Origin: Phialocephala subalpina
Lineage: Eukaryota > Ascomycota > Leotiomycetes > Helotiales > Mollisiaceae
DNA: 64,000 nt
Assembly: GCA_900073065.1 (NCBI GenBank)
Contig: FJOG01000012.1
Span: 5,507-69,506 of the forward strand
Direction: 5' to 3'
The notes beneath the pieces were generated by a model that saw only the letters and a list, made by a program, of their open reading frames with translations, did no database searches and had not been told where the DNA came from. Numbering within the stretch: position 1 is the stretch's first letter; every line of letters starts with the position of its first letter. Shown here one piece after another: positions 25,801 through 37,286 of the stretch. The position numbers were made by a program, and so were the translations under genes.

Positions 25801-28485
25801 AAGTTTAAACTTTATCTCTTTATTATTTTAATTATAAAGGAATTACGAGAATTTTAATAATTATTACTATTTTATTTATTATAATGCATATTGAAATCTT
25901 TTATTACTAATTGCTTTTTATTATAATATTTTTCTAAAGTACTTTTAAATAATAATAAAGCGCTATTCGTTATAATACTTTCGTATCGTTTTTCTTTATA
26001 TTATGGGTTTTTGCTTTTCTCGGTTAAATTATAAATATTATAAATAATAATGTTTTCTTTTTTGCCCTCGATCTAGGTTATAATTTTGATTATAGTATAA
26101 AAAGAGCCTCGGTTTGATATTTTAATATTTTTTAAGTTTACGAGGTTTTTATTAATAAAAAAAGCTATAAATAATCGGTTTGTTTTATTTATTATAAATA
26201 CGTTAAAATTGCTTTATATAGGGTTATATATTTACTTAAAATTTCTTTTATTTAGTTATAGTTTTTAAATATAAATTACTATATAATTAAAAGCTTTTAA
26301 GTCTTTAAAAAGAGTATTTATTATTAAGTATAATTTTTAGACGTTATATTATATAATTCTAAGTTATTATTTATCTTTATTCATATGAGTTAAATAGTAT
26401 ATTTCGCCTTATTAAATGTCTTCTTATCCGTGATTTCTTTTAGCTTGATTCTAAAGTATTAAATAAATTTGATAATTAGTTTTTATTTGTAGTTTTATTT
26501 ATTTTTAGGCTACTATTTATTATTGACTTTACTATTATTATAATATTATCTTTTGTTGTTTTAATAGTTGAATCGTATAATCGAAATATATTTAGTGATT
26601 CTTCTTTTTAAAGTATAATCGTTTTATTAGTATATACTTTTTTAGACTCTCCCTAAATTATTTCTACGTTTATATATTCTATATTATTTCCGGTTACTTT
26701 TGCTGTATCTATTATAAAAGTTATAATCCTTTTATTACCATTAATATTTCTAAGTAATATACGAGTAATATTACGTATAATTATATTTACCAACTTTATT
26801 ATTATTTTCTTTTTTTTAGTTTATAAATATTATATACTCTTCGATATTATTATTATCATTTATATAAATTACTAAATTAAAGAGCTAGCCTCGACTTTAT
26901 TTTCAAAGATCGTTATACTTAGTATTTCTACGATTTATTAGGCCCTAAAATTATAAATAGAAACTTTAATCCCATTTAAACTCAAATTGAAATTAAAAGT
27001 TATATTTATATCTAGAGTTCTATTTTACTCTTCTATTATATTATCTCCTATTATTTCGTTTTTCTTTATATTTACTTTAATTACTTCCTCCGTATTTTAT
27101 TTTAATTAATTTTGATTATTATTTCTTTCTTTTGTTACTTAGTTTAAAAATCTCGAAGTTATTATAACTTTTTCCAGAAAATATAAGTATATAAGTAGTT
27201 TTTTCTTTGCTTTTGAGATTTTCGCTAAAATTGCTTTCTTTTTTAAATATACTTTTAACCATGCTATATATTTCCCTTTACAAAGAGTATATTTTATTGC
27301 GTTCTTATTTTTGAGATCTAAATAATTCTTAATATTATATTCTTTCGAGTTATAATACTTGTATACCTCCTTTACTTTATATGTTTTTGAGAAATATTTA
27401 TATTAATAGCATTTAAAGTATTACGTAATAATATATTCTCGGTTATATTATTAAGTTTTCTTTAATTAGCCCTCTCACGTAATAATATTAATTATTAGTA
27501 AACTATTTATTACTTTCGAATCCTTAAACTCAATAATTATTATATTCATTTATTTATTTTTCTTTTATTTCTTTAATTACTTTATTCGAGTAATTTCGCC
27601 CTGTAATAATAAATAATTATTTTTTCTTAAAATCGAAATATTATCTCGACTTAATTTTCTATCTATATATTTATAATTATAATATCTAATAGGATAACTC
27701 CGTATATTAGTATTTAGACCTTGGTATCCTCGCCGAAATATCCAATTTAATCTGCTTTTTATTATATTATACTTTCAATTATATTTACATCTTAAGCGTA
27801 CAAAAAGATATTCCCGCTCTCTAATATTTTCATTACTTTAATTTACTTTTTTATTGCAATATTTTATGAGCCCTATAATCCTTACGTATTAATAGTAATA
27901 TATTTATCTTTATTAATGTTTTTTAACTAAAAAATCTAGTAATTAACTATTTTAAGAATATACTCGAAAGTATTTAGTTTCTATTAAATCTCTATTAATA
28001 CCATTAAATTATTTATTCGAATCTAAATTTCGCAAAGATCGCTTTAAGCTATAAAAAGGCTACCCGTCTTCGAAGCTATTATCGTATACTTATTGAATTC
28101 TGTATTTCCTATTCCTCCTATTATTCCGGCGCCGGCAACTTGTACCTAAATTCTCCCCTGGCTTCCTTCATATTCTCCCCCTTTGCTCCTACCGCTTCTA
28201 TCGAAAAAGCGTATCTCAATCAAACGTTTAAGCCTCTAAATGGCCTCGAAGATAAAGTCCCCGTATATTCTTCCTTTCTCTTTTTGAACCCAATCCAACT
28301 AAGACTTTAGGAATTTCACTGCTTATTCGTAAGAGAGCTCTCTCTTCGTGTTTTTGTTCTCAGGGGTTGGAGCTTTTATAGTTGCCATCAATTGCTATGC
28401 TTCCGTCTTGAGGTAATGTACGTACTCCTCTTGGTTTCCTCCCTTTTGGCCTACCGTAAGCCATTTCACCCTCGTCGTCGACATT
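22900..28485 (-). mobile_element. RIP-degraded non-LTR retrotransposon (LINE, Tad-like), minus strand
   Basis: Read on the minus strand (from ~28.5 kb down), the region gives the order expected of a fungal LINE. A putative ORF1 start (MSTTRVKWLTVG near 28483) comes first. A zinc-knuckle tail with Cys/His often turned to Tyr (YTLCKGKYIAW near 27290) follows. The reverse transcriptase then shows SLLLLILYLFYNTDLLE and the catalytic NYIDDI at 24288-24299. Last is an RNase H segment, ICWIPAYTGVLGNEKANLIA (about 23000-23090). The catalytic YIDD is still intact, but dozens of TAA/TAG codons prevent expression. RT lying upstream of RNase H, with no LTRs seen, supports the LINE call. The exact ends were not found, so the limits are approximate; the ORF1 start is the weakest part. 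Confidence 0.75.
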
Positions 28486-28489
28486 TTCC

Positions 28490-28572
28490 GGCTTCAGTTC
28501 AGAACACTCAATAATTTTATTTTGACCCACATTTTATGCGGATCCATTCCAAGGTCCTGCATTCGCTTATTT
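28490..28572 (-). repeat. Copy A of a conserved leader-like repeat
   Basis: Read on minus, this contains gcataaaatgtgggtcaaaa then taaaattattgagtgttc and gaactgaagccg. The same string, with small changes and a replaced middle part, recurs on the plus strand at 32502-32603. A shorter relative lies at 36278-36312. Here it immediately precedes the putative LINE ORF1 start, suggesting a 5' untranslated leader. Confidence 0.6.
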
Positions 28573-29232
28573 CCCCTGCTCCGAGGTATTGCACGTGAGC
28601 TGTGGATATCTGCCTGAGGATTTAGTCATGTCGCAGGTCATCGGCGTTATTTCTGCTACATCACGTGAGAGCTTAATGATGGGGGTCGAGATACAGTTTC
28701 TCTGAATAACTGTGAAGGTAGGGAGAAGGGTGAAAAAAGATTGAAGTTGATCGTGTTGATTAATGAGGGATGCTCATGAAACTGAATATAACTGGTGGCT
28801 AGAAATAGGCCCTCAGAATATAGGGCTTATGAAATGGGAGCAAAACGAGGAGAGTGACTACAAAGCTCCGTGTCCACTACTATCCTCGTCCTCTTCCATA
28901 TCTTCCTCCTCTTCGCCCGGCAGCCAAGAAACTCTTCGGAACACGAGAAATCTTTTGCCCAGGAAATACTTGATTTGCTGTCATTACCTTCAGCCTCTTA
29001 TTCGTTGTGCAGATTGTACTAGAAGGGCTGTCAGTTGATGTGTCACATGACTCTCACGTGAATCGTCCCCCTGCTCCTATTCTCCTATTCTAGACTAGCT
29101 TGATGCAGTACTTATTTAAGGAGCCCACACCTCGACCACTTCTTGTACTTTAGACATATCATCAATCACAACCATCTTTACCCTCAAATTGGTCTTTATT
29201 TATGCCCATAGAACCTCTGACAGCGCATCTGA

Positions 29233-29421
29233 CAAGGGCTCACTGCCCAACCGCCCAACCAAAAAAATCGAGATTTTTAAAAAGTACTTAGAATAATCTA
29301 AGAATTCGTAAAATGACTAAAGCAAGTTCAGAGATTACGAATATCTACTCACTATATCATTTTCCTGCGTTATTGTAGTCTAATTTGAATTTTATGTGTT
29401 TTTGGGCGGTCGGGCAGTGAT
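29233..29421. mobile_element. hAT-like MITE with 8-bp target-site duplication
   Basis: The element is 189 bp. It starts caagggctcactgcccaac and ends gggcggtcgggcagtgat. The terminal repeats share tcactgccc(a/g)accgccc with one mismatch. The octamer gcatctga flanks it on both sides (29225-29232 and 29422-29429). An 8-bp duplication and a 5' CA(A)GGG-type end fit hAT elements. The right end lacks the last few bases of the left TIR. It carries no coding capacity. It lies between a TATA-like/CT-rich promoter region (about 29100-29200) and the CorA-like ORF. Confidence 0.8.
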
Positions 29422-29672
29422 GCATCTGAGAGAATGAGGGGGAAGGGGACTGCGCCTCAATGCCTTGCATTTGGGCAACGTGTCCCTACCCAGCTCCAAC
29501 GAATTAAATCATTTACAAATATCGCACGATGTTCGTACAGATGATAAAATATTGTTAATCCCCAGTCAAATTTCCAATTCTTGCATACATCCGTGTGGAC
29601 TGATCTTACCTATCTTCAATATCAAGCCGTCTCAGCATCTTCAATTAAGACCGATCTTCACGATTTATCGGA

Positions 29673-31243
29673 ATGGAGAGCCTCAGGAAGCTTGCCACTA
29701 ATGATTTTGAGTCCAGCATCCAACTCAAATTCAAACCCAAACGTCAAAGTCAAACTCGGATGTATTTCAGCAAGACCAAGAATGGTTCCAAGGAACTCGA
29801 ATTGAGAGCATTTTCACTGGGCGAATCTCACATAGGGAGAGAAATTAGGAACCCTTCTGCAACTGCGGGATCTGTTTTCCAAATTGTTACCTTTGAAAGA
29901 ACATTCTGGGCAAGAAAAGTCGTCCTGGGAGTCAGCAATCGCTTCCTTCAATCCTTATATCTCCACTTCAAATTGGATCCGTTCTCGAAGAAATTCCTGG
30001 TTGTCAATCATTTGGATGGATTCCACAAGCTGACCTACAAACCTGAACGGGAAAATAATGAAGAAGGCCATGACTCTGCCAAACCAGTTACAACATACAT
30101 TTTACGTTGCACCGGCCTGGGCGATTTGTTACTTTGGTCATTCGATCCAAACTCTGGCGTGACAAAAGCAGTTCTCGTGGCATCTACGAAAGCAGTATCC
30201 GAACATACCGACACTGCATCTGAGTCTAATGATGCCCTCTCCGAGTCTACAGACGCAGTATCTGTAGATACCGCATCTGTACACTCTATGCACGAAGTAA
30301 TGGTTGAAGCCTTGTCGAATCATTTGTCGCTGTTGAGATCGCCCTTCTTCCCTGGATTTGCTTGGTCCACAAGCAGAATCCGGCGCTGCGAGAAGTGGTC
30401 GTTAGAGGTTAGTAAATTGCTAAGCCAGGCAGGAGACCTGACGGGCCAAGGTCTATGGCGTGGCCACATGGTTCAGAATCAGAAAACACATATTGATGAT
30501 ATCTCAATGGCCTCGCGAAAAATGGGTCAGCTTCAGGACGATATCAGTCTCGAAATTCACCATCTGGAGCCAGTTGAAGCATTTTTGCAACACATTTTGG
30601 ATACGGAATCGGAAAACGAAGACCTAATAGAGGGCGCAAAACTTCTTGAATCGAGTTTAATTCGGATCAAGCAACGCCTGCGTTTCTGGGGAGAAAGAGC
30701 TGAGGTCCAGCAGAAAGTGGTACAAGTCCCAAGGCTTTGGTCAACTGAAATTCTGCTCACATTTAATAGCTCTTCAACCTTCTTACGCATCAAGATGCTG
30801 TGAGCAACTTCGAGCTTTCTCAAGCGACGATGAAGCTTGGGGAAGCAACCAAACGAGACTCATCGTCCATGAAAACTATTGCCATTATGACCATGGCTTT
30901 CTTACCAGGTACATTCCTCTCCACGCTATTCACGTTACCACAATTACAGTGGAAACATGACAGAGACGGCATCGTGCAAGGGCAGTTCTGGATTTATTGG
31001 GCGTTCGCATTACCAGCTACAGTATTAGTATTCGTTGTATGGGCAAGTGCATTGAAGTGGAAACAGATCAGAGGCAGGATCTGGAAGAGGTCGGCAGAAA
31101 AGGACGATCTAGAGTATGGTAGCCGCCCTGTTAAGAAGAAGAGTTCTGAAAACATTGCGAGTAGCAATGAACAAGTGGAACACGGAAAATACGAAGAATT
31201 TGACGTCACGGAGGATTGTGATGTGATACCCGACTTGATTTGA
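29673..31243 (+). CDS. CorA-like (Mg2+ transporter family) fungal membrane protein
   Basis: Two exons: 29673-30719 and 30770-31243. The intron I prefer starts GTACAA at 30720 and ends TAG at 30769; an alternative donor at 30726 also keeps frame. The product is about 506 aa. The N-terminal two thirds is soluble, with a Ser/Thr/Asp-rich internal repeat (TDTASESNDALSES, residues ~178-205). Then come a long helix pair (EVQQKV, then FNLLTHQDAVSNFELSQATM) and two C-terminal membrane segments, IAIMTMAFLPGTFLSTLF and FWIYWAFALPATVLVFVVWA. The two-helix C-terminus with the SNFELSQATxKLGEATKRDS signature is that of fungal CorA-like proteins, which often lack the classical GMN motif, as here. The probable location is plasma membrane or endomembrane; the ion specificity is unknown. 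The start is uncertain because a MITE sits in the presumed 5' leader and an upstream exon is possible. Confidence 0.75.
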
Positions 31244-31389
31244 ACTGCTGTAGCTTCGAAGAGAATTTGATCATTGAATACTGTATGTACAGAAGTATCA
31301 CTAGTTGTTTGAGCAATGGTCGTGTTGCTATCTCTACTCGACTCCATTGGCTGCCACAGAGGCTGGCCAGCTAGCATACAGCTCAGCAC

Positions 31390-31977
31390 TCAGTTGCCTT
31401 GAGAAACTCGGCGCGTTGACTTCGCATAACCATCAACCACCTCATCACAATCCCTATCGGTCTCACCAATCTGCGTCAAAGCCATGCCCGCCGATTTCTC
31501 GGCGTGGAAACTTTTCAAGAGCCTCAGGTCCACGAGAGTAGGGAATCTGGAGGTGCAGAACGACGGGCATCCACCAGACGGCCCCATTGCCCCGCCCGTA
31601 GCGTTGGAGACGCCTAAGTTCGAGCGATTAAAAGAGCTGGAGCCGGAAAGACCACCCGAGTCGAAATTGTACAAAGATGGATTGGAGTTCAGGCAACTTA
31701 GGGAAGATCGATCACCTAGATTCAGGTATGAATGATTGTCGATGCTGAGTGTTGAGTGGTCTCTTTGGTTGAGAGAGCGAGTAGCGTTTGGATCGAATTG
31801 AAAGCCGGTCGAATTGTCTAGATCAAACGTGTTCGATTGGAAGAATGAATTAGGATCCCTAAGTAACCTTGATGGCCTTACTTCTGGGAGAAAAGTGTTT
31901 CTCTCACGTTGTCGCTGGTAGATATCGTTTGTCCAGCTCTCATAGAATTTTACCTTCTTGTTAGGATCTAAGTACAC
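31390..31977 (-). CDS. Hypothetical disordered protein fragment
   Basis: A minus-strand frame of ~195 codons without ATG start. A neighbouring upstream frame (KFKPFEEERSPKLNLAKLEP, about 31980-32090) may be its N-terminus, joined by an indel or intron. The product is rich in Ser, Asn, Asp and Arg, with no domain. A shorter plus-strand frame (31484-31735) overlaps it, so orientation is not certain. It is convergent with the CorA-like gene. Confidence 0.3.
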   Translation of the reverse strand: MYLDPNKKVKFYESWTNDIYQRQRERNTFLPEVRPSRLLRDPNSFFQSNTFDLDNSTGFQFDPNATRSLNQRDHSTLSIDNHSYLNLGDRSSLSCLNSNPSLYNFDSGGLSGSSSFNRSNLGVSNATGGAMGPSGGCPSFCTSRFPTLVDLRLLKSFHAEKSAGMALTQIGETDRDCDEVVDGYAKSTRRVSQGN

Positions 31978-32501
31978 TCAACTGTGGTTCAAGCTTCGCC
32001 AGGTTCAACTTCGGCGATCGCTCCTCTTCAAATGGTTTGAATTTCTGATGGTTGCTTCTAGGCTCTAATGTGCTCGAATGGGAATTTTTTTCTCGTGGCA
32101 TTTGTATCTCCTTAACTAATGATGAGACGACCATTCAAAACTATGTTGTACTATAGAAATACACTCTAGTTGTCTTTGGGAACGCAGCCGTAAATTGAAG
32201 CAAGCACAAAGATGATTCATACAAGTGTGGTTAGTAGATAGCACGTGACGTAAGTGAACTTTCAATTTTGTTGAAATCTCAGGCTTTTCGGGTCAAATGA
32301 GTGTATTCCATCAAGGAGAAGATAACCACTATAGTTTACAGGTGGGCTCCCAGAGCCTAGTTATGCACGCGGCACTAGGCCAAAGCGTACCTTGAAACAG
32401 GGCCGTAGACCCAATCGCAACAAATTTAGGCGGACTGAAGCCCACTTCCGCCGATATCGGTTAACCCTCATGCAAGCGGCACGTGATATATGGAACATGG
32501 A

Positions 32502-32603
32502 TTTAAGCGAATGCAGGCCCAGAGGTCTGCTTGCCATAGAGGGTTAGTGTGCATAAAATGTGGGTCAAAAATAAAATCATTGAGTGTTCCCGAACTGAAG
32601 CCG
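32502..32603 (+). repeat. Copy B of the leader-like repeat
   Basis: This stretch matches the reverse complement of 28490-28572: taagcgaatgcagg at the start, then after a replaced segment gcataaaatgtgggtcaaaa, attgagtgttc and gaactgaagccg. It sits on normal-composition DNA upstream of the pseudogene at 32886. Confidence 0.6.
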
Positions 32604-32885
32604 ATTTCGAACTCTACTGTACGACGTTCCTAGATGTGCCCTTGAATTTTGCGAGCGAGATAAAATGGACAAGTACTTTTTCACTAGCTCACGCGAAGCA
32701 AGAAAAAATAGATGGCCGGTTTTACCGAATGACAAGGACCGGTACTGCGCACCTCTATGTCCTAATATTATTTCTCTGATGATAGCCTTAGTATAATCGA
32801 AACAATTTCCAGGATAATCTATATATAAGAATCCTATAATCGAGAGACGGAGAGAACCACTAGAAACCGAAACATTTTATCGGGT

Positions 32886-34228
32886 CTCTTCAACGACAAA
32901 CTATTTGAACTAAAGGATTATCCAAGTGATCATAACGGAGGCTCGCTTGAATCAATTGCAAACGTTAAGACAACTAATAATACTCTCGTTCGCATTAAGA
33001 GAGAAGAAAACGAGATAGTAAAGGAAGCTAGTTTAAAAGAGCGAGTATTATGTTTTCGCAAGCAAACAATATAATTACTAACACGATAATGCAAGACTTA
33101 GAGTAAAGACGAAATTAAGGCGGACGCACAATCTAAGGCCAGCGAACATTTAACGTGGGCATACCCCGAAGGGTAGGAACTCGAATACGAATCCTTTCCG
33201 TGCGATATCGAGAAAGATGCATTTATAGGTCTTTTATTCGAATGGCCGTCGTTTCGAAGCAACTACTAATTCGACGATTCTAGAGTAAGAGCCCCAAAAA
33301 GAGAGCTAGTGAGCCAGTGCGCCGGCCCGCTTTAAACAAACGCCGAAGGAGAACGTACATACGCAGCACGCCAACTAGTAATTCAAATTATAGCGACGGA
33401 GAACGTGCGTCTGTCTCCCGTGAGAGCTCCGTAGAGGAAGTCATCGTCTTAGATGCGACATGCGTTGGAAGCCCTAGCGAATCTGCGGTACGAATAAGTC
33501 CTGAGAACACGCTTTGTAATACGATACTAACATCCATACAAGCCCTCATTAATATGCCCGAATATAATAATGTTCATATGGATCCTCTTAATCGCAGAGC
33601 ACTAGCTGTCAACGGCATCGCTATAGTTGAGAGAGCCAGAGACATTTCTACCGACGAAGCGGAACGTTACTAAGAAGAAATTTCGAGAGCCTCTTCTACT
33701 AGTCATATTGAAAATCCTAGTCCTATTCCGCTACCGCTAGTGAGTAGGTCGTACGGCTTGTCCTCCTTTAGTATTGAGGGCCCACGTCCTCTTAAGACCC
33801 CACCTTAGTCCCCCGGCACTATATCGCATGTAGTCAATTAATTAGTATTTAGGGATTATTAAATTACATCTACCCGTATTTCGCGAGAACCGCCTAAAAT
33901 CAAGCTATTCCTACAGAAGACCGACGGCGAAATCGACTTTTAGAACCCCTTTCTATCGAGAGAGTTCAAGGATGCCACGGTCTCAGATTTTTTCGCGATA
34001 TTTTCGGAGAGATTTGGTCTTAATGCGAGCTTATTGTAGAGCCTTACTTTCGTAGTCGTCTTTGTATAGAGTCTTCTTCTCGAGGTGAACCGAAGCGACG
34101 ATAAGAGAAGGTGGTTGAATTTAAAGAAAAGGATTAGTCATTTGTTTAAGGCGACTATAATAGAGAGGCCGTAAGAGACTGAATTTGAGGTACGGGTCGT
34201 AGAGGAGAATGATTTGATAAAGTTGTAA
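32886..34228 (+). pseudogene. Decayed fungal gene(s) of unknown function in two overlapping frames
   Basis: From about 32886 one frame reads LFNDKLFELKDYPSDHNGGS, RIKREENEIVKEASLKERVL and YESFPCDIEKDAFIGLLFEW, with several TAA/TAG codons, up to about 33430. A second frame (33317-34228, 304 codons) starts Arg-rich and Ser-rich. It ends with a conserved-looking domain: KLFLQKTDGEIDF, FKDATVSDFFAIFSERFGL and RRWLNLKKRISHLFKATIIE. Nine or so premature TAA/TAG codons break it, many at likely Trp/Gln positions, with no indel inside the second frame. The ...VSDFFxxFSERxGL... pattern resembles a multicopy fungal hypothetical family I cannot name. The two frames may be two exons or one gene split by an indel. 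Confidence 0.5.
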
Positions 34229-34445
34229 CTACGCTATCGAGTTTTCTTGTGAGAATCTATATAATCGCAAATGCTTTAACTACAAAATACTAAAAGCTAC
34301 TTATTAGTCTAATCGCCTTTATCTCGAAACAGATTACACTTTCTTCTTTAGCCATTTTATTTTGAGTGGTACTATAGTAGTTCTCGATTAAATACTACTT
34401 AATAGGAGTACGCATTTACGAAATGGAAGAGTATTAAATTTTTTT

Positions 34446-35111
34446 CTAAGAAAAGCTGCGATCGCCGCTCTGGAGGCAGTCCACGATTGGCACTATATCC
34501 TTGGGACCGACGAGTTGGAAAACATGTGCTGTCCCGTTATTATAAGGCAAGGCGAGAGTATAGAAAGACAGTATATCGTCATAATATAGCTCGGTATTTA
34601 ATTGACGGTTTACGTCTTGAGAGAGGCGGTGGTGAGATGTCTCTATATCAGTTGGCTCTTGGGGCGAGGTGGTTGCCGGACGAGGAGATATGGAAGCAGT
34701 AAGAGGAAATAAAAGCGGTTTGAAGGGTTCGGAAAGACTCGACTTCATCTGCGACGGTTGTTTGTCGACGAGGGCGCACAAAGAGGATGTGTTGTGAGAC
34801 GCGTGATCGTGTGGCATATTTGATATGTTCTCAGCAGGGTGGAAATTGTCGTAAGTTAAGTCTATGCCCCACGATCCATGGCTACTAGTAGATGAACCAC
34901 CACCGTATTGAGGTTGAGTAAAGGGACCAGTATGCGGTAGATTCCAATGTGAGGCTATTTCGTCGCCAATAAAACCCTCCGAGCATAGGTCTCCCTGGGT
35001 GGTCTCAATCGACTGCGTCGATAGTTCGTGTATCATGGCCGTGTCCGAATTGTTGGCCGGAACGTAGTAGTCTACGTTCTGCGCTGACTGCGTCCATTGT
35101 GTGTCCATCAC
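34446..35111 (-). CDS. Hypothetical 221-aa disordered protein
   Basis: An intact ATG-to-stop frame: MMDTQWTQSAQNVDYYVPA at the start, Ser/Thr/His/Pro-rich through the middle. The more ordered C-terminus reads DILSFYTLALPYNNG and HVFQLVGPKDIVPIVDCLQS. A TATA box on the same strand (35312-35319) lies ~200 bases upstream of the ATG, supporting a real transcription unit. No domain recognised; the composition resembles the low-complexity part of a fungal transcription factor, but no DNA-binding motif is visible. The stop lies at the edge of an AT-degraded block, so the 3' end could be truncated. Confidence 0.5.
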   Translation of the reverse strand: MMDTQWTQSAQNVDYYVPANNSDTAMIHELSTQSIETTQGDLCSEGFIGDEIASHWNLPHTGPFTQPQYGGGSSTSSHGSWGIDLTYDNFHPAENISNMPHDHASHNTSSLCALVDKQPSQMKSSLSEPFKPLLFPLTASISPRPATTSPQEPTDIETSHHRLSQDVNRQLNTELYYDDILSFYTLALPYNNGTAHVFQLVGPKDIVPIVDCLQSGDRSFS

Positions 35112-35311
35112 AGGAATATTTGAACTACAGTTTGAGTCGTAGCTAGATGGCAGGGGCTGTCGACTGGGTATGTCAGGTCATTGTTCGAATAATCGAAAGT
35201 CGAGTCGTAGTACGTACCAAATTGCAATTCAGAGGGCGTTATCTAGTGGAAGGCAATTAGCAGATGCAACTACTAAAGTGAGACTCGTCGAGGAACAGCC
35301 ATGGGGAGGGG

Positions 35312-35319
35312 TTTATATA
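35312..35319 (-). promoter_or_regulatory. TATA box for the 34446-35111 gene
   Basis: TATATAAA on the minus strand, ~200 bases upstream of the ATG at 35111, in normal-composition DNA. Confidence 0.4.
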
Positions 35320-35884
35320 CCTTTGGTCCAGAAGGCCAGAAGGCTAGAGGATGATCCAGAAGGTTGACCTCGACATTGGAACGACCGCTGGAGGACCATC
35401 TCAGCGTTGAATGATCGATCATCTACTGTAACTCGAGCCAGAGGATGACCCACACAGGACGACCCACAGGGACAGGTGATGACCAGTTCACAAAGTCAGT
35501 AAATCCCAGAGGTATTAGACCAATAAACTTTTACCTTAATATATTACTCGCGCGATTGGAACCTTGCGCATAGTCGAGGTCGACGCGGGCAGAGTTATCA
35601 TGATGAGAGCCTCCACATCAAAACGTAGTGAAAGTTAGATGGAATTTTGAAGAGGAGCAGACAAGTTCCACCTTTGGATAACCAAAGCCTCGCTAGTGGA
35701 GCAGTTATTCTGGCCAATCATTGCTAATGATCCTTACCTCCTACGCGTTGCTCATATCCGAGAGCGATGACCGACGCTCATTTGTGCGGGCACAACCAGT
35801 ATTAATAATAGAGCCGACTGCTTTCCGATTTGCTGCAATTGCTAGCCACAAGTTTATTTCTAAGGTACATCAGATTGTGGCAGA

Positions 35885-35925
35885 AACAAGGGGCAAAAAC
35901 AGGGGGCAGAAACAGGGGGCAGAAA
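35885..35925 (+). repeat. Short tandem repeat (13-mer, about three copies)
   Basis: The string ggggcagaaaca / gggggcagaaaca / gggggcagaaatg repeats head to tail. The rest of 35370-36420 shows no gene I can support. Confidence 0.6.
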
Positions 35926-36277
35926 TGCATATCGCAAAAAGGGCGTGCAGCCGTTTTACGCCTTGGTAAGGCAAAAAGTCTAGGGGAGAAAAAAAATGAG
36001 GCGATGTGCAACAAACGACTTCTTGAGTGGACGAACTGCGGCGTCAACCAACAGGGGTGGACTACCCATGGGCGTCCAGAAGGCACATCGTTCGGAAGCT
36101 CTCACATGACGATCTCCTACTTTCAGCTAAATTTGTCTCTGGTATTGGATCTGCTCTAATTCTGACACCCCTGGTTCGAGCGGTTTTGGCTTCACTTTTG
36201 GCTTCTCATTTGATCAGATTTTGGCTCGATTTCAGCAGTCTTTCGAGCCGTAATAATAAATAAAATTAAAAGAATCT

Positions 36278-36312
36278 TCAATTTCGAACACTCAATAAAT
36301 TTTGAGATAACT
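36278..36312. repeat. Short copy C of the leader-like repeat
   Basis: The stretch gaacactcaataaattttgag followed by acatt resembles gaacactcaataattttatt...acatt of copy A on the same (plus) strand sense. It is short, so relatedness is plausible rather than certain. Confidence 0.35.
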
Positions 36313-36806
36313 CACATTTCTAAATAGACTAATACTAAAGTGGCTAGCTGTCCTTGCCTTTTATTAGCTTACTCCCAATGCTAGCCGCCCTTCCCCACGT
36401 TTGCTGACTCATTTAGGTGTGACGGCACGTATAAGCAAAGTCAAGGATAAGTCGGGTGAGACGTACTGTCCGGATCTCGTAGGAGAATGCCTTTATTCGA
36501 GGATCTAAAGCTAAGAAGAGCAGGAGAGAAGAGAAAATCTACAGAGAGAAACAGCTATTTATACCCGTACGCGCCAGGGGCTCGGTAAGGGTCCTGTGCA
36601 GCGAGAGGTGAAGTCACGTGAAAATAGTAGTCAGGTGACGGTTTGATACCAGCGTCACAAAAGATAAATTCTTATTAAAAAAAGTTCTTATAACTATTAT
36701 GCAATACGAAATACTTAAAGTCAAAAGCCGAAGCAAGCGAGGCTGTTTAGAAGTACTTTAAGAAGGTGGTAACACGCTCTCCTTGAGAGAACTTATAATA
36801 TTAACT

Positions 36807-37045
36807 TAACGTCCGTCCCTACGTGGCGGAAAACCCAGTGTGCCGGAAAATTAGACAAATTTCAACATTCACAAGTCGCTGTATGAATAGGAATAGTGTG
36901 ATGAACCTATTGCAAACTTCAAATATAATAAGTTTTTGTTGTGGTTGATTTAAAGAGGATGTTATGGAGAAAAATCCGCGATCCTTGCGATCTCATTGGT
37001 CGTTTCCGGCACACCGGGTTTTCCGCCACTCAGGGACGGACGTTA
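36807..37045. mobile_element. Tc1/mariner-type MITE
   Basis: A 239-bp unit flanked by TA on both sides. Left end: taacgtccgtccct-acgtggcggaaaaccc-agtgtgccggaaa (36807-36849). Right end: its reverse complement at 37003-37045, with three mismatches in 43 positions. There is no coding capacity. Long nearly perfect terminal inverted repeats with a TA duplication fit a deletion derivative of a Tc1/mariner element. Confidence 0.8.
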
Positions 37046-37286
37046 TGTGAATATTGCAATAGAGAAAAAAGAAGGTTATAGCACAGGAGAAAAAAATACT
37101 ATTGGGAAGGATTTTCGTTACGAGACAACAGTTCTCAAGTCTTAATATCGGGCAAAGAAAGGCCGGGAGTTCATGCGCCGGAGTAGGATAATGTTGATTA
37201 ATAGCTCTTTGTATATTACGAAACTCTTGAGTTGAATTGTGACGCAGGTGCTTCCGTAAGGCCAAATCAAACCAACACTCTATTCT

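Noticed and set aside
30138..30323. Minus-strand ORF opposite the CorA-like gene
   Set aside because: Shadow of the Ser/Thr/Asp-rich repeat in the real gene.
36420..36805. Possible solo LTR (tgagacg..., a TATTTATA box, ending near a short inverted tgagagaac)
   Set aside because: I could not find matching end inverted repeats, a target duplication or a second copy in the window.
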